Of a stretch of DNA of 64,000 nt, positions 41,241 through 53,849 are shown piece after piece. The DNA comes from Ziziphus jujuba (lineage: Eukaryota > Streptophyta > Magnoliopsida > Rosales > Rhamnaceae), in assembly GCF_031755915.1 (NCBI RefSeq), contig NC_083380.1:16325001-16389000 (forward strand). The letters are read 5' to 3'. The notes below the pieces were generated by a model. It saw only the letters and a list, made by a program, of their open reading frames with translations. It was not told where the DNA came from and did not search any database. How positions within the stretch are numbered: position 1 is the stretch's first letter; each line of letters begins with the position of its first letter. A program made the translations under genes and the position numbers.

Positions 41241-42148
41241 TTTAGAAACTTTTATGAAGAAATAATTATAAATTTATTTGTAAAAAATTAAATATTTTAC
41301 TGATTGTACGAATTTTATTGATTGTACGAATTACCAAATACAAGGATCAAAATGTTCTGCATAACTTCATCATTTCTTTATGCAAACTAAAAATAAAAAC
41401 AAGAAAAAGGGTGTTAATAATATGAAAATGGAATTTATTTATTTTTTTAAAAAGAAATGATGGGGAACAAAATGGTTATAAACTACATGCGTCAATCTTA
41501 TTTAGAAGACGAGCTTGTGCAAGTAAAGCACAAACCTATTTCCATTATGTATCTATTTGCATCAATGCATTGGATATGATCGGATTAGAATATTAATACG
41601 TTTACTATTATAATCCAGTCGCACGTTTATTTATTTATTTTTTTTTTCCTTATTGGACTGGACAATAAATGGTCCAACCCTTATGCTTATGCTTCCTCGG
41701 AGCAATTGGTGCACAATTTGCGTTTTCTTGCTTCCAACAGGAACACTTTCATTTCTTGTTTGGTTTTTCAAACTGGTGACATTGAAATCCAAGATATGAT
41801 ACAAAACTGGTCTGCTGCTTAAGATGGCTAGATTTGCTGAACTTTCCCTTTTGATGCCCACACTTGGTAATTATGAATCAAAACCCCCTAATTATTTGCT
41901 TAACAATTTGATTAATCTTGATAGATTTTTGAGAAAGCAGACATTACCTATTTTAGAAAGGCCAGTGTTATTGCCACGGGAAGATACACCTGCATTAAAT
42001 GTTTAATTTTACAAACTAACAAATTTACTCGCTTGTAAACAAATAGAAAGCAAATTATTTTAATTCCCATATTTGCCTTTTTCCCTTTTGCCATTTTCAA
42101 CTTCTCCCATACAGTTACCAAATTATCCTGACAATATTCCATTGCTAT

Positions 42149-43182
42149 TAGAGGTGACAATTTAGATCATGACATAGTGATATGACTCGAAAATAATACG
42201 AAGCTAACAGGTTTGAGTTTATTATAAATAGATTCAGATCAAACTCGGATTAACCCGTTTAATACGATTAATAAACGTATCAATTTTGGATTGACATGCT
42301 TAACCCGAAACTGATCCGTTTAATTAAATATGTCAATTTCTAATTGATCTGTTTAACCCGAACCCGACATGATTATAACCTGTTTAAATTATAACTTTAA
42401 TATATTAAATTTACTATTAATAAAATTTCAACTAATACTTTTTTATTACTATCAAACTTATTTAAGATTATATTATTGATTTTCTTTTATTAATTAAAAA
42501 TGAAAAGTAAAAATTATTGCAATAATATTTGTTTACTTAAATATAACATGTTTAATACATATATGGATTTTTGGACATCAAAAAAATAAAAATTAATATG
42601 TCTAAGAGTATTGGAGATATAGAAAATTAAAAACATAATTATTAATAAAGTTTTTTTATATTATTTTAAAAAAAGTAGTATTAAGTTTATTACGTATATA
42701 TATGTATCTATATTTCACTATTATATGAGATTGTTATATTATCATATGATATGGTATATTATTGTAAATTTGTAACTATAATTATATGTTTTTACATATA
42801 TATTTTAATTTTGAATTAATTAAGGACTAAATTATTTTTATTTTATATGAAATAATTAATTTAAATAAGGTAATTTATTTAATTAGATAAATTTCGTGTA
42901 AATGGGTTAATTTCGTATAAATAGATCAATTTCATGTAAATAGGTCAATTTCGTATAAATTGATCAATTCTGTGTAAATGGATTGTATTGACCCAAATTG
43001 ACCAATTTAATAAATGGGTTAAACGGGTCGTGTCAGATTATTTGTTTATTAAACGGATTGTGTTCAGGTTGAAGATTTCTGATATGATTAATAAACGGGT
43101 CATATTCGGGTTGAGCAATTTCGACATGATTAATAGACGGGTTGATATGAACGCGACACGATAACACGAATTGCCACCCTTA
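42149..43182. mobile_element. hAT-like non-autonomous element A (1,034 bp)
   Basis: It begins TAGAGGTGACAATTT and ends AATTGCCACCCTTA, giving imperfect terminal inverted repeats. The ends are rich in ACACGA/CCCGTTTAA words and face each other; the interior is AT-rich and has a run of about 20-bp units reading GTAAATNGNTCAATTTC. It aligns along most of its length with element B at 44814-45939 in the same orientation. The immediate flanks (ATTGCTAT left, ATGGTGCC right) are not a convincing 8-bp duplication. No transposase is encoded. Confidence 0.7.
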
Positions 43183-43449
43183 ATGGTGCCCTAAAAATAT
43201 TTCTAGGGGTCAACATCAGGTATCCTATCACAGGTCAATTTCTAAATGATTTTGTTGTAATTGCATTTCAACTTTCCCTTCTCCAGTCAAGTTGGTACTC
43301 ATTTTGTTTAGCCTTTTCTATAATTTGCATTGAATGAATTTGTTTCTTTGTGTAGTTTTATATAAGCAAATTTTAATCTTTGTTTTCTTCATATAGTTTC
43401 TTTTCTTTTTGATATATAAAATAGTTATATGATGTTAATCGATGGTGTT

Positions 43450-44813
43450 TAGATGGATGCCCCCACTAGGCCTGGAAAAATCTCACACGACACGATAATA
43501 TGACACGAACCCATACGATAATTTACGGATTTGGATTGACAATATTGTGTTGGGTCCATATTAGTTTCACCCAATAAAATCCAATAAATTAATAGGTTTT
43601 AACAGGTAAAACATGATAAACCTATTAGACCCATTAAAGAAGGATATTTTGGTAATTATATAAGTTTTATAATATTAAAATTACTTAATTTATTATTAAA
43701 CATATATTAATTTGGTCTTTTTTAGTTTAGTTTATAAAAAAATCTAAAAACAAACAAGAATTTTTGTAATTTTTTAAAAAATATTATTTTATTATTTCAA
43801 AACTAAGTGATATTTAAATTTTCAAATTTGTATTTATTGTTAATGGATTAACGGTTTGGGTGAAGGGTTACACGATAATTTATTAAATGGGTTCAGGTTT
43901 ATCTGTTTTCATAAGAAAGCTTAACGATTCGTGTTTGGGTTAACTTAATTCCACGCTAACATGACATAACACGATACGAACACGATTTAATACGACACGT
44001 TGCTAGGCCTAGCCACCACTCCCAAGCACCCTGAGGAGAGGTATAATGAAATTGTGAAGTCAATCTCTTCCTATTTGAAAAGGGTGGGCTACACTGCCCA
44101 TATTCCTTTCATTTTTATATCTGGTTCAGAGGGTGACAACCTCATTAAAAGGTCTACCAACCTCGACTGGTAAAATAATCATATTCTCCTTGAAGCACTT
44201 GATGAAATTCGGGAACCTAAAAGACACTCTAACAAGCCTTTCTGGCTTTCACTTAAGGATCATGATGAGATTGGCAGAAATGGTACCATCACAATTGGTC
44301 GAATTGAGACGGGAATTCTCAAGCCTAGTATGAAGATCACAATTGCACCAACCGGACTCACTGCAAAAGTTAAGTTTGTTGGAATGAATCGTGAATCAGT
44401 TTAGGTAGCCTTTCTGGGTGACATTGTTGGTATCCACATGATGAAAAAGAAGACTGATCTTAGACGTGGATATGTTGCATCCAACTCTAAGAATGATCCT
44501 GCAAAACAAGCTATTAGCTTTACATCTCGATTGTTATACTGAACTGCCCTGCAGGATGTTTAATTCCTAATGGATACATAGCAATGCTTCATTGCCATAC
44601 CTTTCATGGTTCTGTCAGGTTTGAGGAAATAATGAGCAAGTCCAACTTGATGTCTGGTACTGATGATCAGGATGATCAAGAACTTAAGCATATTGCTTAG
44701 GTGAAGCCCCAATATTTTGAAAAGGGTGAGGTTGGGTTTGTGAAGATGGTTCCAATGGAACCCATGGTTGTGGAAGCTTTTGAGAAGTATCTACCATTGG
44801 GACTAGGGTTGGT
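43450..44813 (+). pseudogene. elongation factor 1-alpha pseudogene interrupted by a transposon
   Basis: After removing element C (43467-44011), the frame reads [20 protein letters not shown], then [60 protein letters not shown] and EPMVVEAF-like segments, i.e. the middle and C-terminal part of plant EF-1-alpha (end of the GTPase domain through domain III). It is dead: in-frame stops follow NLDW and RESV, and several frameshifts appear after about 44540. It ends at a PLG codon context where element B begins. No introns are seen, so it may be a retrocopy, but neither a poly-A tail nor the 5' half is present. Weak similarity may begin at about 43430. Confidence 0.85.
43467..44011. mobile_element. 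hAT-like non-autonomous element C (545 bp) inside the EF-1-alpha pseudogene
   Basis: Ends are TAGGCCTGG and CTAGGCCTA, followed inward by ACACGACACGA-type sequence in inverted orientation. The flanks GCCCCCAC (43459-43466) and GCCACCAC (44012-44019) match at 7 of 8 positions, and excision between them restores the EF-1-alpha codons Asp-Ala-Thr-Thr-Pro-Lys. An 8-bp duplication is typical of hAT. No transposase is present. Confidence 0.85.
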
Positions 44814-45515
44814 AATTTAGGTCATGATATGGTGACATGACTTGAAAACAATACGAAGTTAGTGGGTCTGGATTTATTATAAATGGGTTCGGGTCAATTT
44901 CATGTCAACCCGTTTAATACAATTAATAAATAGATTAATTTCGGGTGAGTGTCAGTTTCAGATTGACCCACTTAATCTAAAATTGATCCAAATTGACCTG
45001 TTTAATTAAACGTGTCAATTTTGGCTTAACCTGTTTAACCCGAAAAATTGGCTCGTATAACTAAACATGTCAATTCAACACAACACGATTATAATCTTTT
45101 TAAATTATAACTTTAATATATTAAATTTACTATTAATAAAACTTAACTAATACTTTCTTATTACGGAATATCAAACATATTTAAGGTTGTATTATTAATT
45201 TTTTATTAATTAAAGAAATAAAAATTAAAAATTATTAAAATAATACTTATTTGCTTAAATATAATATGTTTAATACATGTATGGATTTATGGATATTGAA
45301 AAAATAAAAATTAATATACCTAAGAATATTGGAGATGTAGAAAATTAAAAACATAATTATTAATAAAAAATTTTTATATTATTTTTAAAGAAGTAGTATT
45401 AGGTTTATTATGTATATATATATATATATATCTATATTTAACTATTATATGAAATTGTTATATTACCATATCATATGTTATATTATTGTAAATTTGTGGA
45501 TATAATTATATGGTT

Positions 45516-45548
<33 letters not shown>

Positions 45549-45939
45549 GGATCAATTAATCACTAAATTATTTTTATTTTATATGAAATAATTAATTTAA
45601 ATAGGGTAATTATTTAATAGGATAAATTTCGTGTAAACAGATCAATTTCGTGTAAATGGATCTATTTCATGTAAATGGATCAATTTCATGTAAATAGGTC
45701 AATTTCCTGTAAACAGATCGTGTTGGCTCAAATTGATAGGTCATGTTGATCCAAATTGACTCACTTAATAAACGGGTTACACAGGTCGTGTTAGGTTACC
45801 TATTTATTAAATGGATCGTGTTCGGGTTGAAGATTTTTAACACGATTAGTAAATGGGTTGGATTCGGATTGAGCTATTTCGACACGATTAATAAACGGGT
45901 TGCACGAACACGACATGATAACACGAATTAGCACCCTTA
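44814..45939. mobile_element. hAT-like non-autonomous element B (1,126 bp)
   Basis: Begins TAGGGTTGGTAATTT and ends AATTAGCACCCTTA. It aligns with element A through the CCCGTTTAA-rich end, the AT-rich centre with a long TA tract, and the block of GTAAATNGATCAATTTC units. The left flank ATTGGGAC (44806-44813, EF-1-alpha sequence) and right flank ATTGCTAC (45940-45947) share 6 of 8 bases, a possible worn duplication. No transposase is present. Confidence 0.75.
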
Positions 45940-45947
45940 ATTGCTAC

Positions 45948-46639
45948 ACTGTTCTTGATGCAACAACCTTTTCTCTTCCACTCAACTTTTCTCATTCTTT
46001 ACCAATTTTGTATTTGTTAGGCTTTATTTGGAGCCATTAGAATTCGCTAATAAGACAGATTTTAAAATTTTTTGCATAAGTTAATACGAAAGTTGCTGTT
46101 GTTAACATAAATTGACATTATAATATTTTTTAAATGTTTAAAATATTTTCTCTAATATTTTTATTCATATTATTTTGCAGGTAATGAAGAAAAAATGTTT
46201 TCTTAAATTCATTTTTCTTTAGACAATAATTTTTATGTTCAAAATACTCCCTTCTTTGACACTAAAACCATAATGTTGAGTTAGCATTTTTGAATGAATT
46301 GAAGAATTTTTCTCTATATTTTTTTTATTAATATTTATAATTAAATTGTGTTGGATTAATTTTTATCACTTGCAGTATTATCCATTAATATATTTTTTTT
46401 CCTTCTATCCATTAGTACTTATTAAAATGGAAAGGTTATTAATATTTAATAAGTGAATTTTATTAAGAAAAAAATGATGTTATTTTTAAAAAATAAAAAA
46501 GGGTTTTCTTGGCATAAATAAAAGTTAGTTATTACGAGCAACTGGATAAAACATTTTATTCTATTTTAAAAGAAAGGTGCACGAGAATGTGGAAGAATGA
46601 GTTAGGCAAAATACAATAATTTGCGAAATCAAAAGAATA
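45948..46639. other. AT-rich spacer between the hAT/EF-1-alpha block and the LINE fragment
   Basis: The first 25 bases (CTGTTCTTGATGCAACAACC) might be a worn continuation of EF-1-alpha after element B, but the match is short. The rest is AT-rich, with no gene or clear repeat. Confidence 0.4.
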
Positions 46640-47260
46640 ATGTTTTTTTCTTTTTCTTTTTTTTTTTTTGGGTAATGTTAACTACATTAAGCATAAAGGG
46701 AAAGAGAAGCCAGGGAATCGGTTTATCCCATGGTACAAGCTTCAGTTTCCTCTGTGAGGATTTGGGCCAACGTATTGCCAGGGCAAGTACAAAGATTAAC
46801 ATTAGAACAAAATAAGGTTTTGTTATCCTTAATGGCTGATTTGGCTACTGGGTCGGTGCATTTGTTTGCTTGCCTTGGGGTCCAAGAGACTCCAATTATT
46901 TTCCTTAAGTTTGGCTTTGAGTGATCCGACTGATTCCTAGGTATCCCATTCACATGGCTCGGAAAAGTCATTGAGCTGGTTTACCAGGGACTGTGCATTG
47001 CAGAGCCAATCCATGTTTTTCCATTCAAAGTCCTCAGCTATAGTTGTAACCTATTCAATAGCTTTAAGTTCAGCAAGATCTGCTCTCATAGGATGCATAG
47101 GCTTGGTTGCAAGCAATAGGACCTTACCTTTGTAGTTCTTGGCAATCAAAGCTATCTCTGATTTACTTGGAAAGCACGTAGCATTTGTGTTGATGTAAAT
47201 TCTACCACTTTTGGGTTGATAGTTCATAGAAAACAGTATTTAATGCCTATGGAAGAGGTG
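46640..47260 (-). pseudogene. 5'-truncated LINE (non-LTR retrotransposon) fragment with RNase H domain
   Basis: Read on the minus strand from about 47260, the sequence gives YQPKSGRIYINTNATCF, then LIAKNYKGKVLLLATKPMHP, MRADLAELKAIE, DWLCNAQSLVNQLND and, after a frameshift, WTPRQANKCTDPVAKSAI. This is the RNase H-like domain at the C-terminus of plant L1-type LINE polyproteins. The usual first catalytic Asp (INTDAS) is Asn here, and the third (SDSQ-like) is CNAQ. Stops occur after KAIE and CEWDT. A stop at about 46728 is followed by 55 bp ending TTACCC and a poly-A tract (poly-T on the plus strand, about 46640-46672), as at a LINE 3' end. Confidence 0.75.
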
Positions 47261-47959
47261 TTTCTTCCCATGCCAACAATGCTGGCTGAAAAGTTAGACA
47301 TCATTTGTTTACCTATGTTTGATTAATTTGATGAATTTAGATTGATCTTCAAGCTCACATTGCAAAGCTTTAGTGTTAATTTTGTAGATTATATGGAGAC
47401 AGAAAAAATTTGGATCTCCACCTATTCAATAGGTTAATAACACATAAATTTTTTACCCAAAAAAAGAAAAATGTTACTAACACAAATAAATTGTTAATTA
47501 AAATTTTATATAAAATTAAAATAAAATAAAATTCGTGGACTGTTTATTGAGGAAAAAAAAAAGAAAAGGAAATTAGATTAGATAAGTTTTGTTCCAAATA
47601 TTTATAAATTTAACATAAAGCACTATTTTCTAATTTCTAATTGAAAAAGGGATATAGCATACTTCTAGAAAATTTTAAAAATCCAGAAATCAAAAGTGTA
47701 TATACGGCAGAAACCAAAAAGTGTCATTTTAGTGTCTAATTATAGTATAATTAGAGATTACCTATCAAAACTTTCATCATAAAACTAAATCATCTCAACT
47801 TAAACAATGACTACCTTATTAGATAATATCGTAAACTTAAATTAAGGATGCCTAAAAGCCATCTATATAATCTATGTAATATATAAAAGAATAACCGTAT
47901 ACGCTACGTGTCAGCATATGCTTTTTCCAAATTCCCTCCAAAAATACCTTTTTTATTTT

Positions 47960-49245
47960 TATTTTATTTATTATTTATTTATTACTTTACCTTTTATGTT
48001 TATACCCAAATATATATAAAATCAATTTTTGATATAACAATCAAACAATTGATAAAATGATATACGGTAATAATTTTGAAATAAATTTAAAATAAACAAA
48101 ATATTTGATTTTATTTTATTTACCAAATAAGTCAAATATGTAAAATGTATTTGTATATATATAGTTTCCTTAATTAAAAATATTTTAAATATTTTTACAT
48201 ATACAAATATGGTTACATAGAAATTAATAAAGATATCTTTTTATTTGGATATAAAAATATAATATCATAAATAATAATTGTTAAATATAGCAAAATAAAA
48301 TTTGTTTTCAAAACAAATTAATTGAATTTATTTTATTACCAATTAATATATATTTTTATTATCATATTAGATAGACGGCCGAGGAAGATTAGATTTTGAT
48401 AAAGTATAATCGGACTAATAGGGAAGACTTGGAGATCATTACCCCAGAATGCAAGTATTACCCTTTTTAATTTTTATATATTTTTATTCTTATTATTATA
48501 ATATTGTATAATATTATATTATATTATCTCTATCTATCTATATAATATACCTTTCTTTAAAATTTCCTCCAAAAGCCGTTTTTATTTATTATTTATTTAT
48601 TATCTTATCTTTTATGGTTATAACCAAATATATACAAAATTAATTTTTGATATAGTTATTAATAACTATCAAACAATTGAAAAAATAACGGATGGTAATA
48701 ATTTTGAAATAAATTTAAAACAAATAAAATATTTGATTTTATTTTATTTACCAAATAAGTTAAATACATAAAATGTATTTGCATATATATAGTTTTCTTA
48801 ATTAAATATATTTTAAATATTTTTACATATACAAATATGGTTACATGGAAATTAATAAAAATATATTTTTATTTCGATATAAAAACATAATATTATAAAT
48901 AATAATTATTAAACATAAAAAAATAAAATTTATTATTTTTATTATTATATTAGATGGACGATTTAGGAATACTAGATTTTGATAAAGTATATTCTGGCTA
49001 ATGGAGAAGATCTTGGAGATCATTACCTAAGAATGTAGCTGTTATACTTTTTAAATTATATATTATTATATATTATTATTATATAATATAATATAACTTA
49101 AAAAAGTACATTATTATAATGATGGAATTGCAATATTTATTGCATTCAATAACTACATGCGGTAATAATTTTGAAATAAAATTAAAATACATAAAATATT
49201 TTATTTTATTTTATTTACCAAATAAGTCAAATGTATTTGGCTATA
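47960..49245. repeat. long direct duplication, offset about 600 bp, with a third partial copy
   Basis: The segment 47960-48470 aligns with 48580-49050 in the same orientation. Shared words include GGTAATAATTTTGAAATAAA, TTTACCAAATAAGT, CATATACAAATATGGTTACA and TTGGAGATCATTACC. A third, partial copy lies at about 49158-49240. The copies are AT-rich and noncoding. They may be copies of one decayed element or a segmental tandem duplication. Confidence 0.75.
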
Positions 49246-49886
49246 AATAAGTCAAATAAATTTCAATTATAAGATTGATCTCCTTATTTGATCTTCTTAA
49301 AAAATATATATCTATATATATATATAAACATAAATAAATTTGTAATGAGATTGATTTCTTTATTTGGTAAAAAAAACATGTATATAATAAATGATTTTTT
49401 ATTATTACTAAATATATTTTATCTAAAATTTCCATATACTAATACATGTTCATATATGTATATTAATAAATGGAATTACATTATAAAATAATAAAATTAA
49501 AATAGAGTAACTAATAATGATATTGGAATTTAAAGTAAATAATGCATTTTTTAAAAATATTTTCCAAAAAATGTTTAAAACACACACACACACACACAAA
49601 TGTTTAAAATGACTTATATATATATTTAAAATGCAATAACAAATGATGAGATTTATTTTCTTATCAAAAAATTATGGTAAATAATGTATTTTTTTTAATA
49701 TTTTCCAAAATATGTTTAAGATGTACTTATAATAAAGGAAACAAATACTTAAAAGGACTTCTATATATATATATATATTTTAAGTTGTATTTAAAAGATA
49801 ATCTTAAAATTATGATAATATATATCATTAACTATCATGTATATTTTATTTTGTCAATGGTAATTCATCAAAATATTCTCTTCATT

Positions 49887-50030
49887 ATAATAATACATAT
49901 ATATATATATATATATATACATATATGGTCAACCATTATGTATATTATGATAATATATATATATATATATATATATGGTTAACTATTATGTAGATTATGA
50001 TAATATATATATATATATATATATATATAA
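49887..50030. repeat. TA-rich minisatellite
   Basis: Three units of a (TA)n run followed by TGGT(C/T)AAC(C/T)ATTATGTA-like sequence and TTATGATAA alternate here, with a period of about 55-60 bp. Confidence 0.7.
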
Positions 50031-50847
50031 GCCAAATTTTTATTTTTTCATCTTTAATTATTAGGACATCAAAAAATTCTCTTTATTTTTTAATCCATAC
50101 AAAATAATTAGACAACTTCTATATTGACCCAAAAAAAAAAAGAAAAAAAAATCAAAAAAACTTCACTCCAACTATAAATAAGAAAATAATTTAGTCCAAC
50201 ATCCATTCTTTATCCATTTGTATAGAGAAAAAAATTAAAAAGATTAAAGTTTAAAATACTCATAAATATATACTTTTGCATGAGTACATTAAAAGCGGTG
50301 GAGAATATGAGTTTCAACTTAGCTTGGATAAGGTAACCATTTTTTTCTTTTTTTTTTTTGCTTATATTTATGTTTATATTGCTTAGATTTCTTATCACAT
50401 TCCTATCCATTATAAATTTTGGTTGTGCTTGCCTTTGAATTTCTTTAATTTTTTTTCCCTTACCAATAAAGATTATTTGAATACATTAAAAAAAAATACA
50501 GATAGCATAAAAGTTAGGTTTTATTCTAATATATACATATACAATGGAAATAATCAATGATTAGAATATGAGGATGATAATCATAATAATGTTTGGTAAG
50601 AGCATGATAAATATTATCATTGTTTTATATGAAAAAAATGAAATGTAATGGATAGAAATACTATTATTTTTAATAAATTTTTATTTGATAAAAATATTAC
50701 ATAAATTTTGGATTTATTAATAATAATAATATATATACACTTAAGTATATATTACTATCCAGATGTCAGCAGGAATAAGATGATGATGGATGGGGAATAG
50801 AGTCAGATGATGATGGATTTATTAATAATAATATATATAGAGAAATT

Positions 50848-51185
50848 AATTATTTGCAAAAAATAAAAAAATACATTTGAATTTGAATTTAAATTCCAGA
50901 GATAAAAAATATTATATAAATAAATTTGAATTTGAATTAAATTATATAAATATAGTTGAATTTGAATTTTATAGATGAAAAAAATTAAATAGATAAATAT
51001 TTTATAATTTGAATTCCATAAATAATTTATATTTTAAGGTAAAAATGTTTTTATAGGATAAATAATAATAATAAATAAGTAAGTAAATAAATAAATTACA
51101 TTATGAGTATTTAATATATGGAATTTAATTATTTGTAAGAAATCAAAAAATATATTTGAATTTGAATTTAAATTTCATAGATGGA
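50848..51185. repeat. diverged direct repeat with TTTGAATTTGAATT motifs
   Basis: A block starting AATTATTTGCAAAAAAT at about 50848 recurs at about 51127 (offset 279 bp), each followed by ATTTGAATTTGAATTTAAAT. Shorter copies of the TTTGAATT word lie between them. Noncoding. Confidence 0.65.
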
Positions 51186-53849
51186 AAAAATTGGATAAAA
51201 AAATTTCATAGATGAAAAAAATAAGATATGTAAACATTTTTTAATTTGAATTATATAATTGAATAATATTATATATAGATGTCAAATTTATAATTATTAA
51301 CAAACTTTTATAATATAGATTGAAGAAAAAAAAAGATCCAAATATACTTATTATTAATAAAATTTTTAAATATGTTTTCAAATATAATAAATTATTATAG
51401 ATTATTTTTAAAATTTATATGTTATGATTACATATACCATGTATCGTATGAGAATGAATACTAGTTTTCAAATAACTTAACTAAGTATTTCAAAAAAAAA
51501 AAAAAATTAGCTGAGTTTTTTAATTAAAATATTAAAAAGTTACATGAAATAAAAATTTTCAAAAACCTTGTAGAGAGTCATGGCCTAAGCCAAAGCATAG
51601 CTCCATCTTTAAGGGTACGCCAAGTCGGCAAGTCCTCCGCATTGTAGATTGCTTCTTTGAGCTCACCATGCCATTTCCTCACAATTGACAAACCATCCTT
51701 TGAGAATGAAGCTTTTGGGAAGTGGAGAGGATGGATCTATCAACCAGTGCAGCAGCCACTCTTGGTATTTGGGAAAAGGGAGAGTTTCAAAGATGAAGGT
51801 AAGCTTATCGGAGTTCGATTATCAATTCTTTTATAATGTTTCTCTAATATTCTCCTTCATATATAGCTTTGCTTTCTTTGTGCGTATGAACCTTTTATGG
51901 AAATTATGCATTGCTCTAATTTTCTTCCTCAAATGTAGGTATGCTTTCTTTGTACGTGTGAACCTCTAATGAAAATCATGCATAATGGTCACATTTTTTT
52001 TTTTCCTTTTTTTTTTTTTCTTTTCTTTTTTTCCTTTGGTTCTTGGCTTGATGCTTTCCTCCTTAGTACTGTCTGTATGAAAGAAAGAGCGAAAGAAAGA
52101 GATCAATGCTCTTTCTTGTAAATATTCTAGATTTATTTAGAATCCATTGATTTTTGTGGGATTTGATATATATATATATATATATATATGCAAAGAAAAA
52201 AGAACTTTCGTCTTCCATTCATTCTTTCTTCTTCCAAAAGAGAGATTTTATTTATTTATTGATGGCACCACAAGATCAATGTCAACCAGATTTCATCTTT
52301 TTTTCATCCCCAAATCCTTTCTCATGCAACTTCCTTTTCACTGGTGATTCTCTCTCAGATTTACTGCTTCTCATTCAATTGTTACTCATTTGTTCCCTTT
52401 TGACCATTATAGACAAGACTAGCTTATATTTTATTGGCTGAATCCAACCTTTGCTATGGAAATTTAGCAATTTATTTGATTTTTTTTTTTTTGGGTAAAG
52501 ATTCTGCAAAAATTATATTTCAGATTTCATTTTTGTTATGCATTTTAAAAAAATAATTCTCATTCTCTCAATCATTTTTTTTTTCTTTTTTTTGGGGGGG
52601 CTCTCTTGGCTTCCATGAACATTGATCTGGTCCATTAATTGCTTTGTTTAGGAATTTTCTTTTTTTTTTTTTTTGATTGATTATGATTTAGCTGATTTGG
52701 TATTCCGTTCATTTATACGGGGACTCAATTCGATTCTAGCCATGACAGGGGGACTTCGTTCCAGCTCACTTTCGGGCAAGGTGACAATATATTTTTTTTC
52801 TTTTGGAATTTGGTAACATGATTTCTAAGCTAGCTTTTCATGAAAAAATTCTTAATGATATGATCTGATTATGTTTCTTCAATAATATTCATGTGCTGTT
52901 TGTTTCTTTCGTGGTTTAGTGTGATAAATTTTCTGAATAATACTAGGGAAATAAATTAATTGTGATCCTCAAAAAGTTTATAAACTAAAGTTGTGATTAG
53001 TTTCCAGAACATAAACTGCACTTTACTATCTTTCGGTGTCACATTTAACTTAACATTTCCTGAAAAAGTCTTTAGCCACTTTTTTTCTGGAACACCTCTC
53101 ATTGGGTGAATTTTATACTTTTTAATTAAATTAAAATTTCATATTATTTTTAAGAAAGTGTATATATTTGTTTTAAAAAATTCAGAATTTTTTTTAATTG
53201 TTTTATAAAAAGTTCATTAAATATTGTTAATTCTAAGTTTTTAACTAATTTGCGATAATTCTGTTTATATTATGCTGATTAAACATTTTAAAAAAATTAT
53301 GTTGACTAAATAATATAAATTTTTTCAAATTCAATTTTGAATAAAATCTTCATTGTAGAAATAATCTATAAAAGTATACATAATAATAAAATCTTTAAAT
53401 AATCCATAATATTATAAATAATCTCATCACCTAACTTGTGAAAATGTTTGTAGTGAATAGAAAATGCTTGTTCTTGGTGCATTTTAAAAGTAATAATGAG
53501 TATAGTCACAAAAATATGAAATAGCTAATATGCATTGAGATATTATTGAAGGAATTTCAACAAATATTCTTATTTTCTTTTCATGAACCTACATTACATA
53601 TGATTTTATTATGTATTAATTTTATAATTTGATTTGTATTGTTAAATATTTTTATTTGAGTATAAACGAAATAGTTTTAAGTGTTTCTATGTAATTAAAT
53701 CTAATATGTTTTTAAATAATAATCTTAAAATAAATACATTAACAATAATAATGATATAAATTTGATTATTTTGATTAACAAGTTTAATTAAAAATGGTAC
53801 CCAGCCACATGGATTGAAAGTGAATTCATGTTCTTTGTTGGACATCACT

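Larger units (their letters stand above)
35850..42140. other. intergenic region with local tandem repeats, no recognised genes
   Basis: The stretch 36000-37900 is less AT-rich than its surroundings and has open stretches up to about 65 codons, but none shows a recognisable domain. The part from 37900 to 42140 is AT-rich and holds several tandem repeat blocks listed separately. Open stretches at 41631-41861 (minus) and 41824-42006 (plus) overlap and are not recognised. Confidence 0.6.

Noticed and set aside
45948..45970. Continuation of the EF-1-alpha pseudogene after element B
   Set aside because: About 20 bases resemble the codons after PLGR, but with gaps and no downstream support. Left as a possibility in the composite-element finding only.
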